From Clavaria fumosa (lineage: Eukaryota > Basidiomycota > Agaricomycetes > Agaricales > Clavariaceae), in the NCBI GenBank assembly GCA_951802425.1, contig OX637798.1:3224001-3288000 (forward strand): a stretch of 64,000 nucleotides of DNA, given 5' to 3'. The notes below the pieces were generated by a model that was given only the letters and a program-made list of their open reading frames with translations, was not told where the DNA came from and searched no databases. Made by a program: the position numbers and the translations under genes. How positions within the stretch are numbered: position 1 is the first letter of the stretch; each line of letters begins with the position of its first letter. This document shows positions 32,311 through 43,376 of this stretch, piece by piece.

Positions 32311-33410
32311 ACTTGTTTCAACACCTTTGATATTTGTGACTAGCAGGAGATGTTCTTGACATAGATTATGGTATAGATTTCACAGAATAAAAGAGGGTGA
32401 TATGCTTCTGATTGAAGCAAGAAATTGACCATCTTCTCAATGGGTTATGCTGGCAGAATTCTGTGGAAATTCCAGTGGCCTCTGTAGCATGAGCAAGGCT
32501 TGAATTGATTTTGTTCCTGGTAGAATTGTGCACTGCTCCAAAAAATTGGCAGATTCCCATTTCTCATGGGAAATTTTCCCAAAGTGGTCTTTTGGGTGTT
32601 TTCAAGGGCACTGAATGTGAATCTGAAGTCCAATTGTCCCAGAAATTTCTGGTTCTCTCCAAATCAGGTTTGTTAACTTTGATTGTCTACAACTGTAGCA
32701 GCTGGCAGCACAAGCAGATTGCTGGGCAGAATATCTATAATTCAAAGTGCTAGTAGAGTAGTGTAATTAGAATATCTGAAATTACCTTTAACAACAAGGG
32801 CAAACCAGGGATTTCCTGTATTGCACATGGTTCTGTACATGATACACCTTGATGCTTGTCAGTGGCATGGGCTGAGGGTTGTAAATTTCCCCTCACACCC
32901 TGAGTGAGTGCAGTGAAGCCCAGATAAGATGGGGAGGTTGATGTGCTGTTCCATGCAGGTTTAGCAGGACAAAGCCTCACATCTTATAGTAAGTACTTTG
33001 TAACATAATGAAAGAAAAACAAGATGTTATGAGAATGTTACATGCATTTGCAACAATCATTATGATATAATGATCTTTTGACTGATGCCTCAGCAGTCTC
33101 AACTTCTATTGATGGTGTACTGTAGTCATCTTCAGGAGCTTGAGACACATCTGAAGGTTCTAGGTCACTGGAGTCAAAAGGATTAGGTTGGCCCTCAGGA
33201 TTGACAGCTCCTTCAGGGATCACAGGGAGGATGTCAAAACCCAAGGAGATGAGGAAGGGGTCTTGGCCTCATCATTGTAAGACTGACCATTCCTGATGTA
33301 TAATGGGGTCAGTGACTTCTAGGCACAGGCCAGTGTGTCTGAAGTTCCCCAAAACCCCTGTGACATGGGGGAAGCTGCTAGGATCTGTCACTGTTGCTCA
33401 AACTTGAGAG
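32311..33410. other. CpG-poor non-coding region
   Basis: No supportable gene. Short open stretches on both strands show no family pattern. It is probably decayed transposon DNA continuous with its neighbours. Confidence 0.4.
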
Positions 33411-33562
33411 GCATCATCAACCACCACATGGTCTGGTTCACAGCAGCTCTGATCTCTTCAGCCACATGATGCAGGGATGCAGGAAGGCATCATCAACCAC
33501 TACATGGTCTGGTTCACAGCAGCTCTGATCTCTTCAGCCACATGATGCAGGGATGCAGGAAG
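33411..33562. repeat. 76-bp tandem duplication, two copies
   Basis: 33411-33486 and 33487-33562 are head-to-tail copies beginning GCATCATCAACCAC, differing at one base (CCACCAC against CCACTAC). A third unit starts at 33563 but breaks off after GCATCATCA. Non-coding; the near-identity shows the duplication is recent. Confidence 0.9.
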
Positions 33563-34639
33563 GCATCATCAGCTGATTATAGCTTGGCATGGTGACTAGT
33601 GAAGCCTGGCATTTGAGGGGAGGGTCATCAGATAGAAATGGGAGAGGGTGGCATCTGTCTGTCTTTGAATGCACAGGATGTGGGGGACTGGTGTTGCTGC
33701 CAATTGGGATGTTTAGGGTCATCAGGGGGGTTGGCATGGGGGCCAGTATGGCAGGCCATGGGGCATTGGGAGGGTTGGTGGGGGCAGGTATCATGGGCAT
33801 TCATTTCACTGTATTTGGGGCCATGGTAGTGGTGGGGGGTAAGAGGTTGGTCTTCTGTTTAAATACAATGGGGTCCAGGGTTGCCAAGTCATGGGAAGGA
33901 GGGGCTCACATGTTCCACCTGGCAAGAGCATATTGTCTCTGGCTTCCAGTTTTGATGCAAGGCACTCATGACATTCTCTGTGTTTCCTTACTCAAGAAGC
34001 TTATGATGGCACCTTTCCCCAGCAACAGCAGCCACCCCTATCAAGGTTGATGAAGTACAAGTATACAAAGTTGCTGACATACTAGATTCTTGAAGGAGGG
34101 GCAGGAAATGTTGGGAGAGTTATGGACCTGAAGACAACAACTTGGGAACCACTGGAAGGACTTTTTGGATTGAAGAAACTCTTCAATGATTTCCATTTGA
34201 CTTACCCAGACAAGCCTGGCACAACTTAATTGTTTTTTCAAACTTAATTGTTTTTTCTCCATTCATTCACTCTCACACTTCAGAATTCAAAGCAATATAT
34301 ACAGAATAAAAATAAGAAAACCTGAAAAAATTCTATCTACTGGTTGCACTCTACTTCCTTTCCTTCCACAACCCTTCTGCCTCCTCCACTATCTCCACAC
34401 CTGGACTCTTTGCCCCTCCTACCTATTCCCCATCCTCCTCCAAGTCCTCCAGCAATTGACCCTCTTGATCCACCTGAGGGAACCCCAACAACTCCACCCA
34501 CAATTGATCCTGCTCCTTTTCAACCCACCTCACCAGTCTCTGCACCAACACCCCTGCTGTCAACTTGTGTGACAGCTCCTTGTAGCTGAAATACATGACC
34601 TTGAGGACACATCACCCATGAGCATGCAAGTCATTGTAC
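33563..34639. other. Non-coding, CpG-poor; Pro-rich open stretch
   Basis: No supportable gene. 34344-34589 is open on the plus strand but is a run of Pro, Thr and Ser from C/T-rich DNA, opposite the 3' side of the minus-strand coiled-coil relic. Confidence 0.35.
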
Positions 34640-35244
34640 TCCTTGCTCACAAGATGAAGAGCACCATGCAAATCCATAAAAGCTATCAGCAAATTTCCCT
34701 TTAATTCAGAAACTACTTACCTCACCCCATCTTTTTTGTCTTCACCAAGGTGTCCTTCATCTCCTCCAACTCCCCACACACCTCCTCCAGCATTGCCAGA
34801 CAAAACTCAGTTTACCCCAATGGTCATGGCCATTGAACTTATCTTTTCCTTCTCCTTCTGACCTCTCCAACACATGCCACACCTCCCTCAATATGGCTTC
34901 TTGCCCTAGAAAAGTACGAAGTCAGTATAGAACACATTGCAAGGTAAAATGACTACTTACCTTGCCAGTCATCCTCTGAAGCCTCAAGCCTCCTCTCAAT
35001 TTCCTCTGCCTGCTCCCTCAATTCCTTCTCATACACCAAGTCTTCTACCTGCCTTGGCTTACCTCATGTCACCTCTGCTGCCTTCCCCTTCCCTATGAAT
35101 TCACAAGTTTGGACTGTTTCAAGTATTGATTACATATTGAGACACTTACCTTTATCTGCTGCCCTTGACTCCTCCAACATGTGCTCTGCTAGTGCCAGTC
35201 TCTGCTCAAGTTCCATCTCCCTCTCTGACTTCTTCATTGACAGC
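34640..35244 (-). pseudogene. Coiled-coil gene relic, 3' part (multi-exon, antisense to Gypsy3)
   Basis: On the minus strand exon-like blocks alternate with intron-like sequences: KKSEREMELEQRLALAEHML...EESRAADK, then GTAAGT (35149 downward); VYEKELREQAEEIERRLEAS...EDDWQ, then GTAAGT (about 34960); then GQEAILREVWHVLERSEGEG. The product is a Glu/Arg/Lys-rich coiled coil. Some blocks contain stops, so it is probably dead. The style resembles exon 1 of the antisense gene in Gypsy1, so it may be a remnant of a similar transposon-borne gene. Confidence 0.45.
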
Positions 35245-35245
35245 T

Positions 35246-35551
35246 AGGCAATGGCACAGATACTCTGTGGATACATTTCTCTGTATCCATACTCATACTT
35301 TCCACAGATATGAGATACAAAATCCATGGATTTCTGATTAAATGACACCAAGAACATCCAAAATGGTTAAGAATTGACTGAGATATGCTCAAAACAGTGT
35401 TTTGACTCTATCTCAGTCAATTCTTGACTGTTTTGGATGATCTTTGGCTTGTTTTGAAGCCCACAGATATAGATTTCTGTATCTGTACCCATACCTGTAT
35501 GGATACAGATACCCACAGATATGGATTTATCCATATCCTTGCCATTCCCTA
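35246..35551. repeat. Foldback element inside the coiled-coil relic
   Basis: The arms (about 35246-35380 and 35400-35551) are reverse complements with mismatches. The core pair is AAGAATTGACTGAGATA (35370-35386) and TATCTCAGTCAATTCTT (about 35408-35424), with outer words such as CTGTATCCATAC and CCACAGATAT on both sides. It splits the minus-strand coiled-coil sequence. Non-coding. Confidence 0.75.
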
Positions 35552-35704
35552 TTGACAGCATCTTCTTTGTCAGCTCCACAACCTGCTGCCAGAGTGTTAC
35601 AGGCTCCCTCTCCCATTCACTCTTCAGAACTGATTCCCTCACCACCTTCCCATTCACCCTTCAATTCATGCCTCACCCCTGCCAGCTCCTTCTCTGGCTT
35701 TGCT
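35552..35704 (-). pseudogene. Coiled-coil gene relic, middle part
   Basis: On the minus strand it encodes PEKELAGVRHELKG, ESVLKSEWEREPVTLWQQV and ELTKKMLS, in two frames. At the right edge is the ATTTC target site of Gypsy3; the reading continues at 42301 on the far side (LLAKQQDKEIAK), so Gypsy3 inserted into this sequence. Confidence 0.55.
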
Positions 35705-35709
35705 ATTTC

Positions 35710-36289
35710 TGTCAGGATCCATTACATAAGCCGCCATCACTGAGTCCACAACGCGCTAGGAACTAGCTACGAGGACCGAGTATGGGGTCACGTGACCAGC
35801 CGCGACCTTAAGCGCCCGCTCGCGACCTTAACTCTACACTTGCGGCCCTCCTGGCGCCTACAGGCCCACGACCAGCACCCATCACGTGTCCACACCCACG
35901 TTCCTTGCGATTTCCCACGCTTTGCAATTCGTGATGGAGGCGGATCAGCATAAATGCCTCTGACATCCCCCATCAACCAATCTAACCTAAACGGGCCTAA
36001 TTGAGGTCTCCCCTCGGGCAGCCAAGACCGCGCCAAGCATTCCTTCTGTCGTCCTCCCCACATTCGTACCTCGCCGCTACCTTCCTCATTTGGCATCCCC
36101 TTTTCCCTATGTTGTCTCCCCTATCCCGCGCGACTCAGAGCGCGTAGCCTCATTTCTCTTACTTATGACTCATCTCCTACACAGCCCCCTTCCCCCAGTA
36201 TATATAATGCCTTTGTAATGAGTATAGGCCCTCACATTGAAATCGAGCTTCTTTCCCCTTCTCGCTTCTGTGAGGGACTCGGACTGACA
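35710..36289 (+). repeat. Gypsy3 5' LTR
   Basis: 580 bp with TATA-like AGTATATATAATGCC near 36198-36212. It carries a 20-bp duplication (AGCGCCCGCTCGCGACCTT region, about 35808-35830) absent from the 3' LTR. Eleven of the twelve base differences I found from the 3' LTR are at CpG sites. Confidence 0.95.
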
Positions 36290-36428
36290 CAATTTCAATG
36301 TCCACCCCTTGCTACCTTGACCCTGTCAACCCCCGGTCAGCCTAGCCTTCTCTTTACCCCCTGCCCGTCGTGTGCAACAGAACGACAAGAGAATCACCCT
36401 GGCGTACCTGACGCATAACGAGAACATA

Positions 36429-38193
36429 ATGGACGAGTGGCTCACCACGGTCCTGGACTTTGGAGAAGACGAATATTGGGCGAGGTACTTTGACACTTGC
36501 GTACGAACTGAATTCTACCCAGACACACCTACGGAATCTGACGTCTCGGAGACGGAAACTGCGGTACTAAGACCGCGAGAGCTGCGCCCCTTCAAGCTGT
36601 GGATTATTGAGGAGGAGAGAAGACTTGCGCCTTATTTCGGAAGGCTATACGCACAGGAACAGAGCAGACGAGAGCAGAGGTTGAGAGAGGCCTTAGCAGT
36701 TGCTTTACCAGACTCCGCAACCTCAGGCACGAGATCGCCTGCACACAGCACCATTGACGTTAACCTCGACGACCTTGAGGACTACATAAACAGCGACAAC
36801 GACGAGTCAACGAACGAACCCGTGTATGTTTCCGTGGAGATCCAGACAGAGCTTACCCTCCTCGGAGTCGAACAGTTCATCGTCCACGAATACCGACCCC
36901 TCGCTTTCATCCCCTGTCCTATCAACCCCATCCCCCCCAGCACCACCAGTTCATACTGAACCCCCTGTAGACTTCGCGAGTTTAGACGAGTGCCTAGCCC
37001 GGCAAGCACCGTCGCCACCACCACCACCACAATCACCTGCGACTCCAGAGCCGGAACCGCGACCCCAACCTGCGAATCCATCGCCGCCAGAACCCTCGCC
37101 ACCACCCTCGCCCGCACCCGAAATGGCGGACGCCGTCCCCGCAGCCCCAATGCCGAGGCTGGACCTAGCCATTCCATCTTTTGATGGAAATAAGAAGAAC
37201 TTCCGGACCTTCCTCAGGTCCCTCCGACTACAGTTCCTGGGAAACCAGGGGCTCTATGCCAGTGACTTGAACAAGATCCTATTTGCGCTGAGTAAGATTA
37301 CAGGAGAAGGGTTCGCAGCGGAATGGGCGAACATGCGGGGTGATGAGATCCTGAATGCTGGAGTGGCAGGAACTTGGGAAGACTTCGTTGTGGACCTGCA
37401 AAGGGCCTTCGATGACCCTAACATCACCGCGACCGCTCTAAACAACATCACCAAGCTGAAACAGGGCGCGCTAGAAGCTGCGGAGTTCTTCGCGTTGTTC
37501 GAGACCCTCATGCGTAAAGCAGAATTGGACCCGGTCGACGATTCTGATGTGCTTATCCACTGGCTGGAATCAAACCTCAACCGGAGACTCACCACGCGCA
37601 TGTATAACGTCAACCCCATGCCAGTTACCTATGCCCAGTGGAAGCATCTGGTCGAGACCCTGGATGCTCAGCAACGACGGCTTGATGCGATCATCTGCGA
37701 GCAGAACGCCAGCCGCCCGGCCCCACCTCAGTTCCAACAGTTGCGACCGCTGCCCACGCCCCTGCGCTATCCAAATCCGAACCCCCCGCGACCTGCGTCT
37801 CGCTTCCCTTCCGTTCCACAGCAGCAGCAATGCGCCCCTGCCCCACAGATCATGCCCCGTCCCGCTGGTGCCGGTGACCGGATGATTGTGGACCAGACGC
37901 GAGCTCCTGCCCCCGAACGTCGATGCTTCCGCTGTGGCTAGGTGGGTCACATCGCCCGAAACTGCCACCTCCCGGACTCGCAACCCTATGTCCCGAGGCC
38001 GCAGGTTCGCGCGATGGTCCCTGGCCCAGTAGAGGTGGAAGAATATGAGAATGAACTCGCGCTACTCCGCGACAGGCTCGCGATATACGAGAGAGAGAGA
38101 CAGATGGCTGGTGCCCCGCAGGCCCAGCAACAACAACAACAGCTCCCGCCGGCTCCCACCCAGGAGCAGGGTTTTGGAGAAGAGACGCAGTGA
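36429..38193 (+). pseudogene. Gypsy3 gag
   Basis: The first frame (ATG 36429, MDEWLTTVLDFGEDEYWARY) runs to TGA 36957-36959. The Ser/Pro-rich linker and gag core lie in the next frame (MADAVPAAPMPRLDLAIPSF, FALSKITGEGFAAEWANM), so a 1-base shift occurred near 36840. The CCHC knuckle is interrupted: CFRCG, then TAG (37939-37941), then VGHIARNC. The same frame then encodes a coiled tail (EVEEYENELALLRDRLAIY, Gln-rich) to TGA 38191-38193, which overlaps the start of the pol frame. Gag forms the particle. A TAG exactly inside the knuckle could be a simple mutation or a readthrough site; Gypsy2 has His there. Confidence 0.85.
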
Positions 38194-38219
38194 GTCCGAA
38201 CTCGCAACTCTGTAATAGT

Positions 38220-41200
38220 ATGAGCGACGTTCCCGCCCCCGCCCCTGTACCCGTAGCAAGTATACCCAAATATACAATCTTGCAACGGAGACATGCTCGG
38301 AGCGCGAACGAACTTGAGGACAACAGAATGACAAAAGTCGCGGAAGAGAAACCAAAGAGGCAGAAGAGAGAGTTGACCTTACCGGCGCACTTTGAGACTC
38401 TGACTACGGCTGAATGGGGAGGCGTTAAAGTCTTGGTCGACTCAGGTTGTACCAATTGTTTTATGGACCTGGCCTGGTGTAAGGAACTTGGACTGGAACC
38501 TGTTCCACTACAGAACCCGATCAAAGTGTATGATGTGGACGGCTCGGCAAACAAGAACGGACCGATCCGCTATGGTATCGACCTCCTGCTAACGATAGGG
38601 GACCACCAAGAGCGGATACACTTCTTGCTCGGAGCCGCCAAATCGCACAAGATCATCTTGGGGCATGACTGGTTGTCCAAACACAACCCCAAGATCGATT
38701 GGCCATTAGGCAAGGTTTCCTTCAAGCGCTGCCCCACAAGTTGCCACTTTGACCCACACCTCGCAAGTCCTTGGGCCTACCCTAAAGGTAGTATATGGGA
38801 CAATGCGCTACAAACGACTATGGACATTCACTTTTCGGACTCTGGGGATATGCCCGACTGGCCATTGCTGTACCCAATGGTCTTCAGCGAAGCGAAATGG
38901 GATGAATTGCCCCAGCCGCGACCTGATTTCGACATCAAGATTGAGTTCCATGAGGACCCAGGCCACTTATCCTCCAAACTATACTCGCTGACAAGAGAAG
39001 AGACGATTGAGATGAACAGGTGGATCGACAAACAGCTCGCATCAGGGAGGATAAGACCTTCCAAATCACCCTATGCCAGTCCGTTCTTTTTCAAGCGGGA
39101 AAAGGACAAACTCCAACCGATCATCGACTATTCGCGCCTCAACTCATTTCTGATCAAAGATAAGTTCCCACTGCCACGCATCCGTGACTGTGTAGACAAG
39201 CTGCGTGGAGCCAGGATCTTCTCCAAGATCGATGCGAAGGGGGGATTTCCGTCTATGAGGCTGTGGGAGGGGCACCAGGAGAGATGCGCATTCCTAACAT
39301 CGCGAGGTTTGTTCGAACCTACAGTAATGTGGTTCGGACTCCAGAATGCCCCTGCAACCTTTCAGAGGTTCATGAACCATATCCTGAGAGAGGAGATTGC
39401 CGGCGGACACGTCCTCGCGTACATCGATGACGTCATCATCTTCACGGATGATCTCGCCACTCACCGTTACTGGATGGACCGAGTCCTGCACAGATTCCGT
39501 GAGAATGGGCTGTGCCTCCGGCTAAGTAAATGTGAGTTCGAGAAGGCCGAGGTGTTCTACCTTGGGCTCAGGCTCTCGCACAATCGCCTCGAACACGACC
39601 TGGCCAAGGCGGAAGCCATCCGAAACTGGCCCGTGCCCCGAAACGTCAAAGAACTCCAGCGCTTCCTGGGAATGGTCAACCACTTGCGGAGATTCATCCC
39701 CAACCTCTCTACGCGAGCCAAACCCCTGTTTAAGCTCACCGGCAACGTCCCCTGGTGTTGGCAGAGCGAACAGGTCGCGGCTTTCCTGGATGTGAAAGGA
39801 GCGCTCGTCTCAGCCCCAGTCCTCGCCCTACCCCAGGACACGGGCAAGTGGAAGGTAGAAACGGATGCGAGTAACCTTGCGACGGGTGGTGTTCTTTCAC
39901 AGCAGCAGCCTGATGGAACCTGGAGACCGGTCAACTACATCTCCGAGGCCCAAAAATTATGATGTCTATGATAAAGAACTCCTCGCGGTCATCAGGGCTT
40001 TAAGAGAGTGGAGAGCATATCTCGTGGGAGTGGATGAGACCTTCGAGATTTGGACGGACCACGCCAACCTGCAGTACTTCAGAAAGCCCCAAAAACTGAA
40101 GCCACGACAGGTACGCTGGTATGGAGAACTCCAAAGTTTCGACTTCGAGATCAAATATCGGACTGGCAAAAGCAACACCAAAGCCGATACCCTCTCGCGA
40201 AGGCCAGACTACGGAGACGCTGCCAAGGAAGATGCCCCCGTCCAGATGTTCCCCACTGACATGGACGTACGCACCAGCTTCACCTCGGAAATGGAGACGC
40301 TCCTCCAGAAAAGGAGCGCGGAACACGTCACAAAGCCCACGGAGATTGATGACAGTTGGACACGAGACCGCCTTGGGCTTTGGTGGAGAAACAACACTGT
40401 GTGGATACCCGCAACCATTCGCGAGGCGGTGCTCAACTATGAACACGATCTCCCCATTGCAGGGCACCCCGGAATAAAGAAAATGAAAGCCGCAATGGTC
40501 AAGGCCTACTGGTGGCCCGAGATGGTGAAGGATGTGGAGAAGTACATATCCGGGTGTGAGGGTTGCCAGAGAACCAAGCCCGATCGAACCAAACGCGCCG
40601 CGCCTCTATACCTGCACCCAGTCCCAAACGGCCCATGGTGGGCGATCAGCTGGGACATAGTAGGACCGTTACCACAATCCCGCGGGTTTGACTCCATCCT
40701 TGTGATCGTCGACAAATTCACCAAGCGCACACTCATCGAAGCAATCGGTTTCGACTTGACGAGCCTGGGAGCAGCAAGGATCCTCCGCGACCGAGTATTC
40801 CGGAACCACGGAATCCCCCAGAAAGTCGTCAGCAATCGTGGCCTGCAGTTCGTCTCTCGATTCATGAAGGAATTCTACCAGATGATTGGGATAAAGGCTA
40901 ACCCGAGCACCGCCTTCCATCCCCAAACTGACGGACAAACAGAACAGGTGAATCAGGAGATTGAGACTTACCTGCGGGGATACGTCGACCATCTCCAGGA
41001 CGATTGGGCGGAGTGGTTAAGCACAGCGGAATTTGCATTGAATAACCGGGAACACTCCGTGACAGGCTACACGCCCTTCTTCCTGGACTACGGCCGACAC
41101 CCCTGGAATGGAGGTATACACCCGCGGACAGAAGTGAACCCAGCTGCTGATGAGTGGATGGCGAAGTTGGAAGAGTCGCGACATGCTGCCAAAGAGGCCA

Positions 41201-41697
41201 TGGAGAAAGCCATGCTAGCAATGAAGAAAAGCTACGACAGCGGAAAACGACCCAGCCGTGAGTACGAGAAGGGACACTTAGTTTGGCTCGACACACGAAA
41301 TTTGAAAATGGACTGCCCGAACAAGAAACTCGACAACAAACGCGCTGGACCTTTTGCTATCATAGAAAAGGTGGGGCCGGCTGGCTATCGCCTCAAGCTA
41401 CCCCCGGCCTGGCGAATCCATGACGTATTTAATGAGTTACTCCTCACCCCGTTCATCCCTCCTTCTTTCGCTTCTCAAGCCCGACCACCTCCGCCCCCCC
41501 CGACCATCGATGATGACCATTTGGAGTATGAAGTCGAAGAGATCCTGGATGTGAAAAAAGTAGGACGAGGAGTGAAGTACCTGGTAAAGTGGCTAGGCTA
41601 TCCCATCGAAGAAAATACCTGGGAACCTCGCCAAAACCTTACCAACACCGCAATTCTTCTCCGCGACTTCTTCCTCAAATACCCAGACAAGGCGTGA
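38220..41697 (+). pseudogene. Gypsy3 pol: protease, RT, RNase H, integrase, chromodomain
   Basis: Protease (VLVDSGCTNCFMDLAW), RT (IIDYSRLNSFLIKDKFPLPR, FSKIDAKGGFPSM, VMWFGLQNAPATFQRFMN, AYIDDVIIFTDD) and the first half of RNase H (ETDASNLATGGVLSQ) lie in one frame ending at 39962. RNase H continues (YDVYDKELLAVIRALREW, WTDHANLQYF) in another frame from about 39955: a small deletion between EAQKL and NYDVYDKE shifted the frame. Integrase follows (HDLPIAGHPGIKKM, C-x2-C, SWDIVGPLPQSRGFDSILVI, TDGQTEQVNQ), but the second catalytic Asp is Asn (VVSNRGLQF, codon AAT at 40834-40836). A chromodomain closes the protein (YEVEEILDVK...YLVKWLGYPIEENTWEP). Confidence 0.92.
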
Positions 41698-41735
41698 TTG
41701 GCCAGTCGAGACGCCCAGCCTTGAGGAGGGGGCCA

Positions 41736-42295
41736 TGTCAGGATCCATTACGTAAGCCACCGTCACTGAGTCCACAACGCACTAGGAACTAGCTACGAGG
41801 ACCGAGTATGGGGTCACGTGACCAGCCGCGACCTTAACTCTACACTTGCGGCCCTCCCGGCGCCTACAGGCCCATGACCAGCACCCATCACGTGTCCACA
41901 CCCACGTTCCTTGCGATTTCCTACGCTTTGCAATTCGTGATGGAGGCGGATCAGCATAAATGCCTCTGACATCCCCCATCAACCAATCTAACCTAAACGG
42001 GCCTAATTGAGGTCTCCCCTCGGGCAGCCAAGACCGCGCCAAGCATTCCTTCTGTCATCCTCCCCACATTCGTACCTCGCCGCTACCTTCCTCATTTGGC
42101 ATCCCCTTTTCCCTATGTTGTCTCCCCTATCCCGTGCGACTCAGAGCGCGTAGCCTCATTTCTCTTACTTATGACTCATCTCCTACACAGCCCCCTTCCC
42201 CCAGTATATATAATGCCTTTGTAATGAGTATAGGCCCTCACGTTGAAATCGAGCTTCTTTCCCCTTCTCGCTTCTGTGAGGGACTCAGACTGACA
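41736..42295 (+). repeat. Gypsy3 3' LTR
   Basis: 560 bp copy beginning TGTCAGGATCC at 41736. TTGAGGAGGGGGCCA (41721-41735) upstream is the polypurine tract candidate. TSD ATTTC follows. Confidence 0.95.
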
Positions 42296-42300
42296 ATTTC

Positions 42301-42424
42301 CTTATCCTGCTGCTTTGCTAGCAACCCCATGTTCTGCATCCCCACCTCCAGAGTCTCCTCTGCCACCTTCACTGCATGCTCACCTTCAACAACTGCCCCT
42401 TCCCACCACTTCGCAACCTTCTAG
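42301..42424 (-). pseudogene. Coiled-coil gene relic, 5' part
   Basis: On the minus strand it encodes VAKWWEGAVVEGEHAVKVAE and GMQNMGLLAKQQDKE, continuing in frame across the ATTTC site into the block at 35704. It is the right-hand half of the sequence split by Gypsy3. No start codon is evident. Confidence 0.5.
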
Positions 42425-43340
42425 GCTCACCCTTTACTTCTCCAAATCATCTATTTTGTCTTCTACACTTCATCCAATGACTTCATGACCTTTCAGGACC
42501 AATATTTTTGATTGTACCCAACAGTTGATTAGTCCAAATGTTCAGTTGCCAACAAATTGACTCCCAGTACTACTTGAGAGATGACACAAGCCTTGACATT
42601 GGAGAGTGGAGATTCAAGTTCATATTAATTATCTGCAGTTTTCTTTCTTGAGGTCCTTGAAGAGACTCTCAGGAAATGTATGATGGCCACAGTAATTTTT
42701 AGTTGCCCATACAGCCTGTTTTCCAACATGTGAGAGAGACCTTTTGGAATGTAGTGGCATGGGGAATTAAGTTGTCAGTTGCATTTCAGCAATCCAATTC
42801 AATGTCTGCTAGGAGGCATTAACTTTATTTTCATATCTACTATTTTGTTTGAATGGAAATTGAAAATGTGAAACCATGAATTGACACAAAAGGTAATTTA
42901 GAGGGTTTCTATGGTTTTTAAAATACCAAAAAGGACCAAAATAAATATCCTATTCAAATTTACTGTTTTGTCATGCTAAATCACGTGGGTATGGTGGACT
43001 ATGGAAGCAGTGTATCTTAGACCCATAAGCACTCCAGTATTATTTCCAGAGCCTTGGAAATCAAGATTGCACAAGGCATCATTTGGACACATGAAATGTC
43101 ACTATTTAAATTGAGACCCATTTTATTTTGGTGGATTAGTACAGAAAATATCAGTTAATATTTTCTTTTGACATTTCCACATTAATCTACAGATCAAATA
43201 GTGTCTTATCAACAAAAAAATTCTTGAGAATTGCTTGAGAATTAACTGAGAAATGGGCAAGAACATTTGTGGGTCACTGATTTGGCAAGTTGGTGGCTGT
43301 ACTTGTGGCACAGCTTTTGTGTGGGAATTGCCGGGTCCCA
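42425..43340. other. CpG-poor non-coding; diverged LTR end at 42465-42595
   Basis: Bases 42465-42595 (TGTACCCAACAGTTGATTAG and following) align with 1935-2071 and look like the same Gypsy LTR end and leader. The rest is A/T-rich without coding capacity or CG. Confidence 0.45.
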
Positions 43341-43351
43341 TTCTCAGTTTC

Positions 43352-43376
43352 TCCGCCGCTGTTCCACAGCGGCGGA
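43352..43376. repeat. GC-rich perfect hairpin
   Basis: TCCGCCGCTG and CAGCGGCGGA are exact reverse complements around TTCCA (11 pairs if the T-A pair is included). It lies in a repeat-like block (43340-43530) whose right part, 43455-43515, resembles 24463-24525. Confidence 0.6.

Larger units (their letters stand above)
35710..42295 (+). mobile_element. Gypsy3: full-length chromovirus with 5-bp TSD, recently inactivated
   Basis: 6586 bp Ty3/Gypsy element flanked by ATTTC (35705-35709 and 42296-42300). LTRs of 580 bp (35710-36289) and 560 bp (41736-42295) start TGTCAGGATCC and end ACTGACA. Gag, protease, RT, RNase H, integrase and chromodomain are all present. Lesions: a frameshift in N-terminal gag, TAG in the zinc knuckle, a frame-shifting deletion in RNase H, and Asn for a catalytic integrase Asp. 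It remains CG-rich, in contrast to the CpG-depleted DNA around it, so it is much younger than its host site. Confidence 0.96.

Noticed and set aside
3217..42295. Classical RIP (CpA-targeted) as the cause of decay
   Set aside because: The changes seen are at CpG, and basidiomycetes of this type are not known for ascomycete-style RIP.
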